A stretch of DNA of 64,000 bases, taken from contig DAONQC010000004.1 of NCBI GenBank assembly GCA_035409945.1, positions 62,001 through 126,000 of the forward strand, given 5' to 3'. Position numbers and translations under genes: made by a program. This document shows, piece by piece, positions 36,947 through 46,921 of this stretch. Under the pieces are notes generated by a model that did not search any database, was not told the DNA's origin, and saw only the letters and a program-made list of their open reading frames with translations. The stretch's first letter is position 1. Each line of letters begins with the position of its first letter. This DNA comes from MWEH01 sp035409945. Its GTDB lineage: Bacteria > Bacillota > Clostridia > Christensenellales > DTU072.

Positions 36947-38707
36947 TTATTTGGTCTTTTCCCAGACGGTTGCAACACCATCAACATATCTCCAGTGATT
37001 TCCTACATATGCAGTTCCTTTAGAATTTATTTTGGGTTCGGTTTCACTATAATAGTATAGTGTGGTTGGAGAACCTGAAAACGGATTTTCATTTCCAAAC
37101 TTGTTTTTCCATTCGGATTTTGTCCCTTCATAATAGGCCTTTTGTAATGTATAACTGTATCCAAAAGCAGAGGTTCCAATACGATTTACACTTTTTGGAA
37201 TTATAACTTCTTTAAGCTCATTACAGTCAAAAGCATAATCGCCTATTTTCTCAACAGTATTTGGGATTTGGACATTATTTAAATTTTTACTTATCCAAAA
37301 AGAACCACCTGCTAACGTTACGACTCCGTCGGGAATACTAAAACTAGTTTCTTCCTTGCCTAACGCATATTGTATTAATTTAGTTCCATCTTTAGCGTAT
37401 AAGTTTCCGTCTATTGATTTATAACAAGGGTTATCTTCAGCAACTGTGATATTTGCAAGTTTGGCACATAGTGAAAATACATTATCCTCAATATTTGTCA
37501 CACTACTTGGGATAACAACAGAAACTAATTCATCGCATTGCTTGAAAGCAGCATATTTAATTTCCGTTATGTTGCTAGGGATAATAATTGATGTTAATCC
37601 AAAACAAGCATTAAACATATATCTTTCTATGGCTGTAATTGTACTAGGCAATATATCAATTGATTGTAAGCTATCACAACCCTCAAATACAGAACCCTCT
37701 ATATTTGTTACACTATCAGGAATTGTTATGGACTTTAAATTAAAGCAACGCCCAAAGGTCCTATCCTTTATTACTTTTACGCCATTAGGGATAACTATTG
37801 ACTCTATAGCGCACCCACAAAACGCAGAATGCCCTATCTCCTCGACCTTGCTAGGAATAATTATACTTGTCAAATTCCCACACTGTTGAAATGCACTATA
37901 TCCTATGCTAGTTACGCTTTCTGGAATTTCAACCGACTCAAGGTCTTTACACTTGAAAAATGTTATTGGGGCTATTTCCTTTACTCCATCTGGAATTTTG
38001 ATAGAACTTAGTCTATAACACTCATAAAACGCACCATAACATATACTGGATACACTTTCAGGTATTTCAACCGACTGTAAGAACTCACATTTTCTGAAGG
38101 CATTACTTGATATCTTTTTAACACCACTTGGGATTATAACTGAATAAACATCTCGTCGATTATAAAAAGCAAAACTTCCGATAGTTGTCACTCCATTTGG
38201 TATTTCATATTTATCTTCACAAGACCAAGGTAAACGTATCAATATAGACCCATCACCACTGTAATATGCATAAGTATCTTCTGAATATTGAACATCTCCA
38301 ATAAATATACGGTCCGCAGAACAATAATCGGAAAAAATAATATTTTGGTATTTTGTAAATCCAAATCCGCCTAAAATAAACGAAGCATACTCTCCTGTTT
38401 CCTTAAACAGTTGCATAAAATTTTCTAGAGAGCCGTTAAACTGGATTGCTACTGGTATATATCTCTTTCTCCAGTCGCCTTTTACTTTTATAACAATCAT
38501 AGCTTCTACATTATTAAGTTCGGAAAGCCCCGCAATTCCCTCCAATACGCTCGTCCATTCTTCACTTTGAGTGTCATAAAAAGCCAAGTCAGTAAAATCT
38601 ATTACATCCCTTCGTTGTATATCATCGCCCCATATTCTTCGAAATAAATTAGCATTTTTGTCATACAGTTCTTTAAGATTTATCTTGTTTTCAAATTCGT
38701 TACTCAC
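36947..38707 (-). CDS. BspA-type leucine-rich repeat protein without signal peptide
   Basis: 586 residues. The N-terminal 170 residues are a unique soluble domain. From about 175 to 525 there are roughly 14 LRR_5 repeats of the form VxIPxSVTxIGxxAFxxCxxLxS, for example VEIPESVTSIGYSAFQQCG. The C-terminal segment (YYEGTKSEWKNKFG; WRYVDGVATVWEKTK) is common in these proteins. No signal peptide or anchor is visible, unlike the lipoproteins nearby, so it may be cytoplasmic or leave by another route. GTG at 38705-38707 is the start, with CGAGGTGAACT from the hairpin-SD element. Confidence 0.85.
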   Translation of the reverse strand: MSNEFENKINLKELYDKNANLFRRIWGDDIQRRDVIDFTDLAFYDTQSEEWTSVLEGIAGLSELNNVEAMIVIKVKGDWRKRYIPVAIQFNGSLENFMQLFKETGEYASFILGGFGFTKYQNIIFSDYCSADRIFIGDVQYSEDTYAYYSGDGSILIRLPWSCEDKYEIPNGVTTIGSFAFYNRRDVYSVIIPSGVKKISSNAFRKCEFLQSVEIPESVSSICYGAFYECYRLSSIKIPDGVKEIAPITFFKCKDLESVEIPESVTSIGYSAFQQCGNLTSIIIPSKVEEIGHSAFCGCAIESIVIPNGVKVIKDRTFGRCFNLKSITIPDSVTNIEGSVFEGCDSLQSIDILPSTITAIERYMFNACFGLTSIIIPSNITEIKYAAFKQCDELVSVVIPSSVTNIEDNVFSLCAKLANITVAEDNPCYKSIDGNLYAKDGTKLIQYALGKEETSFSIPDGVVTLAGGSFWISKNLNNVQIPNTVEKIGDYAFDCNELKEVIIPKSVNRIGTSAFGYSYTLQKAYYEGTKSEWKNKFGNENPFSGSPTTLYYYSETEPKINSKGTAYVGNHWRYVDGVATVWEKTK

Positions 38708-38770
38708 AGTTCACCTCGTATATAATGTTGTTTAGATTTAACCTACAAAATGGTTATCAACATTAGTCGT
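38708..38770 (-). promoter_or_regulatory. Hairpin-SD element, copy 3
   Basis: On the leftward mRNA: AATGTTGATAACC, loop, GGTTAAATCTAAACAACATT, then ATATACGAGG and TGAACT-GTG. Arms at 38758-38764 and 38724-38730. Confidence 0.75.
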
Positions 38771-38870
38771 ATATTAATTTAAAATACTTCTATTTATAAT
38801 ATCGTTTTTTATTACATTTTTTAAAAATTAATAATCTTCCGAACATTGCCTAATTATACTATATACCTTT

Positions 38871-39145
38871 CGGTGTCCGTTTTTTCGGACGTGTATAGTT
38901 GTATAATATAGTTTTATAAACAACTTCGGTTTAATACACTTGCAAAACACGTATTAATTAAATATGAAAAAATGATTTTTTAATAAAGAACTTAGGTAAA
39001 AAACACGCCTCACCTACACTCGTTTAAGTAATAATTGTTGATAAAAAACGAGATACTAAGGACTTATCCTCTGTGATAACACCCAACCGTCTATTGGTAG
39101 AAAATGAGAGAATAAAACAGCAAAGGCACGGAATGCCGTGCCTTG
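38871..39145. terminator. Two hairpins in the 593-bp gap
   Basis: GTCCG-TTTTTT-CGGAC (38875-38890) extended by TATAC/GTATA, and AAGGCACGG (39123-39131) with CCGTGCCTT (39136-39144) around a 4-base loop. On the leftward strand the second is followed by TTGCTGTTTTATT, so it is a plausible intrinsic terminator of the lipoprotein gene at 39301. No gene was found in the gap. Confidence 0.6.
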
Positions 39146-39174
39146 TGTTGTACATTAGTTTTTAGTTAATGCTG

Positions 39175-39300
39175 TCTTCAATTATGGCTCCATTGGAGAA
39201 ACATTTTTAAGATCAGCTAATGAGTACTACCTTCTGTTATGCTCCACTAGAGAGAAATCTTAAGGAGCGACTAAGGTTTATCTAATGAGCACGCCTTGTG
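39175..39300 (-). repeat. Two C-terminal echoes of the lipoprotein gene
   Basis: The gene end (plus-strand gttatggccccattggtgga, ending PMGP-stop) recurs as gttatgctccactagagag at 39236 and attatggctccattggaga at 39181; spacings about 64 and 55 bp. Confidence 0.7.
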
Positions 39301-42300
39301 TTATGGCCCCATTGGTGGAGATGCAGGTTCTAGAACAAATATCATAAGTTCAGCAAGTAAAATTCCACTAATATTTGAGTATGACTCTGCTTCTGCAATG
39401 TCAATGTACTCTCCCTCTGCAAAAGGTTTTGCAAAATCGCTTTCAAGATAAGCCAATTTCTTTTCTGCATTTTCTCCTGCAATTGAAACATTCAAAAATA
39501 CTCCAATAGCAACCGTATCATTGTATGATAGTGATAGCTCAAAGCTTGCGCCTCCGTTACTTGTTAAAGGTTTATCTTCATTTTCACCAAGAATTGCAGC
39601 AAATGCTAGTTTTAATCCTGCATATGCATCACTCCTATCTATCTCTATACCTGTTATATTGGTGATACAAGGTAAGATATGGTCAATTGTGATTAGCTCT
39701 TCAATTGGAATATTAAATAATAATTCCCAATCTGTTTCTTCACCTATAAAATATGCATCTCTAGCTTCTTCTAATTCGTATTCGTATGCATCTGGATGCA
39801 AATCCCACCAGGCACTATCCGCTAGTTCTTTAGCAGTTTCAAAGTTAATTAGTGATACTATTGTTTGTAGCACTTTGTCTGTACTTAAAAACTCAGATAT
39901 TGGCATTTCAATAGGTTCTGGTAGTAAATTGCCCTGTTCATCATAATAGATTGTTATAATAGTTTCTTCAGACTCAATTTCGCTAATTAAACCAGTTTCG
40001 CTTAGTAATGTTGTCATAAGCTTTTCAATGTCAATACTTATACTAAGTTCTTTTCTTGCTTGTGTGAATTCTGCAATATATCCAATTGGAGTAGAAACAT
40101 CTAGTCCTTCGGATGCAAGAGCTTCAATTTGCTCAATTATTTCGTCAGAAAAATCTATATCGGTAAATCCTTCTAGCAATTCAAACATATCGAAAAATTC
40201 AAACTCTTCACCATAAGACGTATCCGGCCATAACTCATCCGAACTATTTATGGTTCCTATAAACTGACTCATCCAAGCCTCGACCATATCTTGTGAAATG
40301 AAGTATTTAAGTGAATTACCATCAGCTATATATTCTTCTGCTGCACCTTCACGGAAGATATTAAGAATTGGTGCTAAATCAATCTTAAATCCAGACTGCA
40401 CTCTTGTTGCAGGATCTTCAGTATTTTCTACACCATCTGGTCTATCGGCATTAAAGTCTGCAAATATTATTTCTTCCCCACCCGCTTTACTAATCGTTGC
40501 ATAGCCTTTTAATCCAGTAATATCAACTTTTGGAGTGGGAACTGGGATGTTGGATGTGTCTACCCATTTTTGAATAAATCCATCTTTTACTCTATATTCG
40601 AAAGTAGCGGTTGGTTCTTCAATCTCATCTGCAACCCAATACCAACCTTCTTTTTTGCCAGGGACTCTGTATGTTTCTTCACCTCTTATAATGTCATTTG
40701 ATGCACCAGTAATTTCTTCCTCACTAACAACTATCAGTGCGCCATTTGAATCTTTAATATGTCTCCATTCATAACGACCATCATAAAAACTATTTTCAAA
40801 TGTAAGTCTAATATCCGGGAATATATATGCTTTTAATTCAGCATTAATTGGATTTTCACCGGCACCTCTTAGTATAAGTTGTGCCCCAAATTCAATTGAA
40901 GCCTCTTCAGGATTCACTATCTCCTCAGTAGGAACAATTTCTTTTGAATTTTGTATCACTTCGAGATCTTTTATCCCTATATCAAACTTTATTGGCATTT
41001 CTAAACTATTGGAGTGGTCGTAGTGAATTCCAAACCCTGATAGTGTTTCATCCCCGTTATACCCAACAGCAAAGTTAATGCTAGGATACACAAGACTTTC
41101 TGAAAGAATTGCGTCTGAGATTAACTCTGAGAAAGTTTTTCCTAAAACCTTTTCTAAAATATTATCAATTGAATTGAACTCCTCTTCTTCCTGCAACATA
41201 TCTAATAAGCTAGAAATATCGATAACTGGACCCAATCTTTGAAGTAAAGCTACAATTTCTTCTGGCAATACGGTTAATACAAAAGATTCCTTGCCTTGGG
41301 TTTCTGGGAAAACAACCTCAGTTTCATTTGGAGTATATTTTGCTGTTTCAAATATTAGTAAGTTATCTATCATAGGAAGCGCAACCAACATCTCTTTTGC
41401 CATTCCACCTAAGAAACCTTGGTTTGATGCCATCTTATATCCAATGGGTTTAGCTGTTGCAAAATCTTCACCAAATAGCATGTCTGTTACCATCTTAGAC
41501 ATTAATTTGGCATCTTCAACTTGTGAGAATTTTCTCCAAGTAAAGTCGTTGTTTATAACTTTTTGTCCAAAGTAAATAACTTCTTTTGTTCCCTCTGTCT
41601 TGAATAATATTGCTGCTACTGTGCCAAACCCATCAACTGTAGCGTCATTAACTTCTATTAAAACCGCATTATTATCAGCATTTTCACTATCAATGCAAGC
41701 TTTAATGACGAACTCTAAATTTATCTCAATGGGATTTGACCCCGCTATTTCACCTGTCTCTACTGTTATATATGCAGTTGCGCCTACATATACCGCATTT
41801 TCAGCTGTTGCAAAAGTTCTAAATGCTCCATCTATTCCTTTGATGAAGTTATTAATTTCTGTTGAGATTGATGGACCTATTTTTCTCCATTGTGCTACTA
41901 GTTCTAGATTACCAGTAGTTCCAGCTTGAATGTCGTATCTTGCCTCATCATTTAAATTTCTCCACCCTTTGAATTCATAGCCTTCTTTTGTGGGTACTAC
42001 TAAATCTAAATCGCTCTCCACAGTGTATGACACGGTATACTCAACATCATCGTCATCGTCGCCACCATTTAGATCATATGTTATAGTGTAGGTAATTGGA
42101 GTATATGAGGGATATAGGACAATATCATCGGTGTATCCTTCATCTAAGTCTTCTAGTTCATCTATAATTTCTTCAAGTGTCTTACCTTCAAAGAGCCAAA
42201 CACCATCTTTGTACCCTTCTTTTGGAGGAACTTGAGGTATATTCCAAGTATTTATTTCCTCGGTTTTACATGATGACAATGTGACATTGTTTTCTTCATC

Positions 42301-42657
42301 TGGATAAACAAAGGTTATTCCATACCCATTTAAGTCCGTCCTTCTCCATTTTGCATAGACAGATATGGTGCCAGTAATAGATTCATTCAATGAGTCTTTT
42401 GATATAAATGGGTTTTTCCAAATATCTTTATCAACATACCATCCAGCAAATTCATACCCTTCTTTTTCTGGATTTTTCGGTAAATTTATTTCTTCACCGC
42501 TTTTCACATCAAGAGTATGTACTACCTCTCCATCTACAATGAAGTTAACTTTAACGTCGATATTACTATTATCAATATCAACGCCATTACATGCCACAAG
42601 TAGCCCTACAATTAAAATAACTACTAGGGCTAAACTAATAATGATACTCTTTTTCAT
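39301..42657 (-). CDS. Large lipoprotein with three InlB B-type repeats
   Basis: 1118 residues. A signal peptide ends in the lipobox GLLVAC (Cys at about 23). Three Listeria-Bacteroides repeats follow at about 35-110, 115-185 and 188-260, each with a (K)EGYEFxGW-like core and a final YxxW or YPSY. The remaining 850 residues are a unique acidic region with no catalytic motif I can name; its many surface-type strands suggest a beta-rich ligand-binding part. AGGAGGCAAAGGCT precedes ATG. It stands alone between a leucine-rich protein and repeats, so no operon is implied. Confidence 0.85.
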   Translation of the reverse strand: MKKSIIISLALVVILIVGLLVACNGVDIDNSNIDVKVNFIVDGEVVHTLDVKSGEEINLPKNPEKEGYEFAGWYVDKDIWKNPFISKDSLNESITGTISVYAKWRRTDLNGYGITFVYPDEENNVTLSSCKTEEINTWNIPQVPPKEGYKDGVWLFEGKTLEEIIDELEDLDEGYTDDIVLYPSYTPITYTITYDLNGGDDDDDVEYTVSYTVESDLDLVVPTKEGYEFKGWRNLNDEARYDIQAGTTGNLELVAQWRKIGPSISTEINNFIKGIDGAFRTFATAENAVYVGATAYITVETGEIAGSNPIEINLEFVIKACIDSENADNNAVLIEVNDATVDGFGTVAAILFKTEGTKEVIYFGQKVINNDFTWRKFSQVEDAKLMSKMVTDMLFGEDFATAKPIGYKMASNQGFLGGMAKEMLVALPMIDNLLIFETAKYTPNETEVVFPETQGKESFVLTVLPEEIVALLQRLGPVIDISSLLDMLQEEEEFNSIDNILEKVLGKTFSELISDAILSESLVYPSINFAVGYNGDETLSGFGIHYDHSNSLEMPIKFDIGIKDLEVIQNSKEIVPTEEIVNPEEASIEFGAQLILRGAGENPINAELKAYIFPDIRLTFENSFYDGRYEWRHIKDSNGALIVVSEEEITGASNDIIRGEETYRVPGKKEGWYWVADEIEEPTATFEYRVKDGFIQKWVDTSNIPVPTPKVDITGLKGYATISKAGGEEIIFADFNADRPDGVENTEDPATRVQSGFKIDLAPILNIFREGAAEEYIADGNSLKYFISQDMVEAWMSQFIGTINSSDELWPDTSYGEEFEFFDMFELLEGFTDIDFSDEIIEQIEALASEGLDVSTPIGYIAEFTQARKELSISIDIEKLMTTLLSETGLISEIESEETIITIYYDEQGNLLPEPIEMPISEFLSTDKVLQTIVSLINFETAKELADSAWWDLHPDAYEYELEEARDAYFIGEETDWELLFNIPIEELITIDHILPCITNITGIEIDRSDAYAGLKLAFAAILGENEDKPLTSNGGASFELSLSYNDTVAIGVFLNVSIAGENAEKKLAYLESDFAKPFAEGEYIDIAEAESYSNISGILLAELMIFVLEPASPPMGP

Positions 42658-42785
42658 AGCCTTTGCCTCCTATAAAAACACATCACATCTATTTACTTAT
42701 TTGGTTCTTAATGTTATAAACTTATAACTATACATATATTTTACTATATAAAAAAAGTTGTATCAACATATTAACATTTTCTGTT

Positions 42786-43075
42786 TTCATAACGCTCGAA
42801 CACCTATGAAATGGCTTAATCTCTGCAATTTATATGAGAACTAACGTCGCCTCAAATGTCCATGTAATGGCTTAATCTCTGCAATTTACATGAGAACTAA
42901 CGTCACTTTCAAGCATCCATAAAGGACTTAATCTCCGCAATTCATACGAGTGCTAACATCGCCTCAAATGTCCATGTAATGGCTTAATCTCTGCAATTAA
43001 TCTAAAAGCCAATGTCACTCTCAAATGTCCAAGAATGAACTTCAAATCTACAATTAATATTAGAACTAACGCCAC
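42786..43075. repeat. Five-unit tandem repeat, period 56 bp
   Basis: Units sharing atggcttaatctctgcaatt and gagaactaacgtc begin near 42811, 42867, 42922, 42979 and 43035, with steady spacing of 55-56 bp and 70-95 percent similarity by eye. Related single copies lie at 24451-24490 and 55985-56080. No frame is shared across units, so it is not coding. It lies between a leftward lipoprotein and the rightward ATPase gene. Confidence 0.85.
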
Positions 43076-43098
43076 TCTAAAATGTGGCATAAAAGTAG

Positions 43099-43185
43099 TT
43101 ATGTGCCCAAAAGTGTGATTTTTGCAAAAACTTATGTGCCAAAAAATGTAATTTTGTTGATTTTTTATACATTTGCTGATATTAT
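43099..43185 (+). promoter_or_regulatory. Two 33-bp-spaced repeats and promoter of the second ATPase gene
   Basis: TTATGTGCCCAAAAGTGTGA begins at 43099 and TTATGTGCCAAAAAATGTAA at 43132, 33 bp apart. Directly after them a -35 TTGATT (43157-43162), a 17-bp spacer and a -10 TATTAT (43180-43185) form a good promoter. The arrangement suggests an operator or activator site. Confidence 0.65.
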
Positions 43186-43208
43186 GTATACAAGAAATGG
43201 AGAAAGTT

Positions 43209-44510
43209 ATGAAACGTAAAATTTATCAAGATTTGTTAAATTGGAAAAATTCTAGTGATAGAAAGCCTTTGATATTACAAGGTGCTAGACAAGTTGGCAA
43301 AACATATATTGTTAATCTGTTTGGTGCAGATAATTATGCTAATGTGGTTTATTGTAATTTTGAAAAAGAACCAAGCCTATCAGATTTTTTTGTAGACTTA
43401 AATCCTAAAAATATTTTAGAAAGATTAGCTAATTACAAAAGAAGAGAAATTTTGCCCTCTCATACCTTAATTATTTTCGATGAAATACAAGCCTGCCCTG
43501 AAGCTTTAACTTCGCTTAAATACTTTTGTGAAGAAGCAAATGAATACCATTTAATTGCAACAGGCTCTTTGCTTGGTGTTTCTGTGAACCGTGATAAATC
43601 TTCCTTCCCTGTTGGAAAGGTTGAGTTTTTAAATATGTATCCAATGGATTTTGAAGAGTTTTTGATGGCAAGTGATGTTAGTTATTTAGTCAGTGAAATT
43701 AAAGAGTGTTATAACTTAAACAAGCCATTAGCAGAACCTTTTCACCAAGAAGCTTTGAGACTATATAAAACGTATTTATATGTTGGAGGAATGCCTGAAG
43801 TTGTTGAAGAGTATTTGAAAAATAATAACTATGAGCTCGTAAAAATAAAACAGCAATCAATACTTGAAGCCTACTTTAACGATATGAGTAAGTATAACAA
43901 AGCAACGGAGATTCCAAAAACAAAACAAGTTTATAAAAATATAAGCACTCAACTTGCAAGGGAAAATAAAAAGTTCAAATATTCTTCCATAAAAAGTGGT
44001 GGTAGAGCTAGCGAATTTGCAAATGCTATTGAATGGCTATGTTTAACAGGCATTGCAAATCAATTATATAGAGTAGAACAGATTAAACTTCCACTAAACG
44101 CTTATAAATCACTAAATGATTTCAAGTTTTATATGAACGATGTTGGATTATGTTCTGCTAGTCAAAATGTGTTTATAGACGATATCTTGTTTGACAATCC
44201 ATCATTTGCCGACTTTAAAGGTGGGCTAGCTGAAAATTATGTTAATAATCAACTAGTCGCTAACCAATTTACTAGCTTTTATTGGACAAGTGGAAATCAA
44301 GCAGAAATTGATTTCATAATTAGAATAAATAACGATATTGTCCCTATTGAAGTAAAGTCTAGTGATAACACCAGATCTAGAAGCTTAAATGAGTATATAA
44401 CTAGATTTAATCCCCGATATTCAATACGAGTATCAACAAAAAACTTTGGTTTTGAAAACGATATAAAATCAGTCCCACTATATGCGGTATTCTGTATAAC
44501 GCAAGCGTAA
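43209..44510 (+). CDS. AAA ATPase with C-terminal DUF4143 / nuclease-like domain
   Basis: 433 residues. Walker A GARQVGKT (25-32), Walker B LIIFDEIQACP (87-97), LIATGSLLGVSV, and a C-terminal AEIDFIIRINNDIVPIEVKSS with the PD-(D/E)XK-like acids. It is a distant paralogue of the ATPase at 29952. ATG at 43209 is preferred because GGAG lies 6 nt before it; a longer frame starts at 43173 but would begin inside the promoter. It converges on pyrE, with 26 bp between. Confidence 0.88.
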   Translation: MKRKIYQDLLNWKNSSDRKPLILQGARQVGKTYIVNLFGADNYANVVYCNFEKEPSLSDFFVDLNPKNILERLANYKRREILPSHTLIIFDEIQACPEALTSLKYFCEEANEYHLIATGSLLGVSVNRDKSSFPVGKVEFLNMYPMDFEEFLMASDVSYLVSEIKECYNLNKPLAEPFHQEALRLYKTYLYVGGMPEVVEEYLKNNNYELVKIKQQSILEAYFNDMSKYNKATEIPKTKQVYKNISTQLARENKKFKYSSIKSGGRASEFANAIEWLCLTGIANQLYRVEQIKLPLNAYKSLNDFKFYMNDVGLCSASQNVFIDDILFDNPSFADFKGGLAENYVNNQLVANQFTSFYWTSGNQAEIDFIIRINNDIVPIEVKSSDNTRSRSLNEYITRFNPRYSIRVSTKNFGFENDIKSVPLYAVFCITQA

Positions 44511-44536
44511 TATGTATCAGCGATAAATCGCGTAGA

Positions 44537-45178
44537 TTATATATTCTGCCAAGATGGATCGTCGGGATTTTCAATAAACTTTAGTAACATTCTATATTCT
44601 TTTTCATTTACATAGTTTTCTTCTAAAGCTACTTTTGATAATGTTTCAAAGTTAGATAGCGACACGTTTTTAACATTTGCCTCTGCAAGTCTAATTTTTC
44701 CTTTTTTAAGGTTATAGGTAAATATTGAAACTATTCCTAAAACATCCGCCCCTGCTTCCCTTAATGCTTCAACTACCTCAATTGAAGAGCCAGCAGTTGA
44801 TATTAGGTCTTCAATAACTACTACCTTTTTCCCTTCAGGATTTGCTCCTTCTATTTTATTATTCCTACCATGTGTTTTAGCGTCAGCTCTTACATACCCC
44901 ATGGGCATATCTAGTATTGTTGCAGCTATAGCAGCGTGTGGAATTCCTGCCGTAGCAGTACCCATTAATACTTCACAATCTGTGAATTCTTTTTTTATGG
45001 TCTCAACTATCCCTTTTTCAATTATTTCTCTTTCTTCAGGATAACCAAGTACTATTCTATTATCACAATAAATTGGTGACTTTATGCCACTTGCCCAGGT
45101 AAATGGATCGCTTGGTCTTAAAAAAACTGCTTTTACTTTAAGCAATGCTTTTGCTACATCTTTTGCTAGCTTTGTCAT
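44537..45178 (-). CDS. pyrE: Orotate phosphoribosyltransferase
   Basis: A 213-residue type I PRTase that makes OMP from orotate and PRPP. The PRPP loop is VVVIEDLISTAGSSIE (about 122-137), and GTATAGIPHAAIAAT and YVRADAKTHGRNNKIEG form the substrate and flexible-loop parts. SD AGGAGGAGTCCATAT. It is the last gene of the pyrimidine operon. Confidence 0.95.
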   Translation of the reverse strand: MTKLAKDVAKALLKVKAVFLRPSDPFTWASGIKSPIYCDNRIVLGYPEEREIIEKGIVETIKKEFTDCEVLMGTATAGIPHAAIAATILDMPMGYVRADAKTHGRNNKIEGANPEGKKVVVIEDLISTAGSSIEVVEALREAGADVLGIVSIFTYNLKKGKIRLAEANVKNVSLSNFETLSKVALEENYVNEKEYRMLLKFIENPDDPSWQNI

Positions 45179-45216
45179 ATATGGACTCCTCCTGTTCTCT
45201 GCTAGTTAATTTTATC

Positions 45217-46164
45217 TTAATTAACTTTTAATATCTTCATTTGTTTTCTTATTTCTTTTACTATAGGTCGCATGATAAATGGAATCAGACTTCCTGTTTT
45301 TATGTAACAATATACCTCGTTCCATAAAGCATAAAACGCACATTTTATATCACAATTTTTACTCACTGGATATTTTTCTTTGTATGTATTATATAGACCA
45401 AAACACTTCCCAGTAAGATTATTTAATTGAAATAAATCGTACTCTCTATCTGCAAACATTGAATTGAGTGGATCAATTATTGCCACAATTTCAAATGGTT
45501 TTTTAACCATTATGTTCATTACATTTAAATCTCCATGAATTAAAGCAGGCGTGCTAACTATTTCGTTAAAAATATTATCATAATTTTTCCATGCTTGTGT
45601 CATGGCATCATACACATACTTCGGTAGCTTTTTGTTTGCATACAAATCAGATGCCTTGTCGAATATATCCGTTGCAAATGGTTTATAATAGTCTTGCCAA
45701 GCATCAAATGCTGGATTATCAATATCGCCAAACTTGTCATTTGAATGATTATGAACCCCTATCATTGCGTCAATAACTTGATTTGCAAAGCGTTTCTTTT
45801 GCCTTTTAGACTTAAATAATAGTCCAAAACTTGTGAATGCATCCTTCCCTTCCACAAATTCCATGCATAGACAATCAACAGGATGTTCATTGGTCTTATC
45901 AAATGTGAAATATACCTTAGGGATTTTGATAGAGGAATGTTTAGAGAGTAAATATAACTGAGCTGCTTCTTTTTTGTGCATACCAGAAACTAAACATACT
46001 TTCATTACCACAACATCTGGTGAACCGTCAGTCACTACCTTAAATACTCTACCAAAAGATCCACCGCCTAAATATTTAACGGACTTAACGTTAGAGTTAA
46101 GCTCATTAGAAACTATGTCAACAACAATTTTTGCTAATTTTTCTTTATCTTTTATAACTTCCAT
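45217..46164 (-). CDS. Aminoglycoside phosphotransferase-family kinase in the pyr operon
   Basis: A 315-residue kinase-fold protein. KYLGGGSFGRVFKV is the nucleotide loop, VVMKVC carries the Lys, ALIHGDLNVMNIMVK is the catalytic loop (Asp about 213) and IIDPLNSMFADREYDL the metal-binding Asp. The family phosphorylates sugars, choline, aminoglycosides and other small molecules. The substrate is not evident. It sits between pyrF (53 bp upstream) and pyrE (38 bp downstream) on the same strand, so it is probably co-expressed with them, which is unusual. Confidence 0.8.
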   Translation of the reverse strand: MEVIKDKEKLAKIVVDIVSNELNSNVKSVKYLGGGSFGRVFKVVTDGSPDVVVMKVCLVSGMHKKEAAQLYLLSKHSSIKIPKVYFTFDKTNEHPVDCLCMEFVEGKDAFTSFGLLFKSKRQKKRFANQVIDAMIGVHNHSNDKFGDIDNPAFDAWQDYYKPFATDIFDKASDLYANKKLPKYVYDAMTQAWKNYDNIFNEIVSTPALIHGDLNVMNIMVKKPFEIVAIIDPLNSMFADREYDLFQLNNLTGKCFGLYNTYKEKYPVSKNCDIKCAFYALWNEVYCYIKTGSLIPFIMRPIVKEIRKQMKILKVN

Positions 46165-46217
46165 AGTTTCTATAATTGTTTGTTTAAGCCTTATTTCTTT
46201 TATATTGATTGTTTAAT

Positions 46218-46919
46218 TTAATCACAAAACTCTGCTACACACCTTTCATATGCTGCTAAAGGATCTTCTGCTGCAGTTATACTCCTTCCCACTACTATAT
46301 ATGTGCTTCCCATTTTTTTAGCCCCTTCTGGTGTTGATACTCTTTTTTGATCGTTTACACTATCTCCTAAAAGTCTGATACCAGGCGTTACACTGATTAA
46401 ATCAAGGAGTGTCATTATAGGTGCTTCAAGAGGAGAACACACAACACCATCAAGCCCAGCCTTTTTAGCGTTTTCTGCATATTTTTTAACCACATCAGCT
46501 ATTGGTTCTTTAATGAGTAGTTCAGTTTCTAACATCTCTTGGTCTGTAGAAGTTAGCTGCGTTACAGCTATTAACTTCGGTGGTTGATACCCTTGTGATT
46601 CTGCACCTTCTGCAAGTCCAAGCCTTGCTTCTTGCATCATCCGAATACCACCTGCAGCATGAACATTTGTAATATCTACATCCATTGCACCAATATTAAA
46701 CATAGCTTTTCTAACGGTATTAGGAATATCGTGTAGTTTTAGATCTAGAAATATTTTATGCCCACGGTTTTTGAGCTCTTTAACCATCGCTTGACCTTCT
46801 TTATAGAATAACTCCATGCCTATTTTTAAAAATGGTCTTTTTTCGCCAAATTTATCTAGAAAGGAATACACTTTCTCTGCAGAAGAAAAATCACACGCTA
46901 TAATTACATCTTTACCCAC
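46218..46919 (-). CDS. pyrF: Orotidine 5'-phosphate decarboxylase
   Basis: A 233-residue TIM barrel converting OMP to UMP. The catalytic FLDLKLHDIPNTV (Lys-x-His-Asp) is at about 56-68; VTPGIRL and IVVGRSIT form the phosphate site. GTG at 46917-46919 is the start, with CGAGGTAACTA supplied by the hairpin-SD element. Confidence 0.95.
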   Translation of the reverse strand: MGKDVIIACDFSSAEKVYSFLDKFGEKRPFLKIGMELFYKEGQAMVKELKNRGHKIFLDLKLHDIPNTVRKAMFNIGAMDVDITNVHAAGGIRMMQEARLGLAEGAESQGYQPPKLIAVTQLTSTDQEMLETELLIKEPIADVVKKYAENAKKAGLDGVVCSPLEAPIMTLLDLISVTPGIRLLGDSVNDQKRVSTPEGAKKMGSTYIVVGRSITAAEDPLAAYERCVAEFCD

Positions 46920-46921
46920 TA

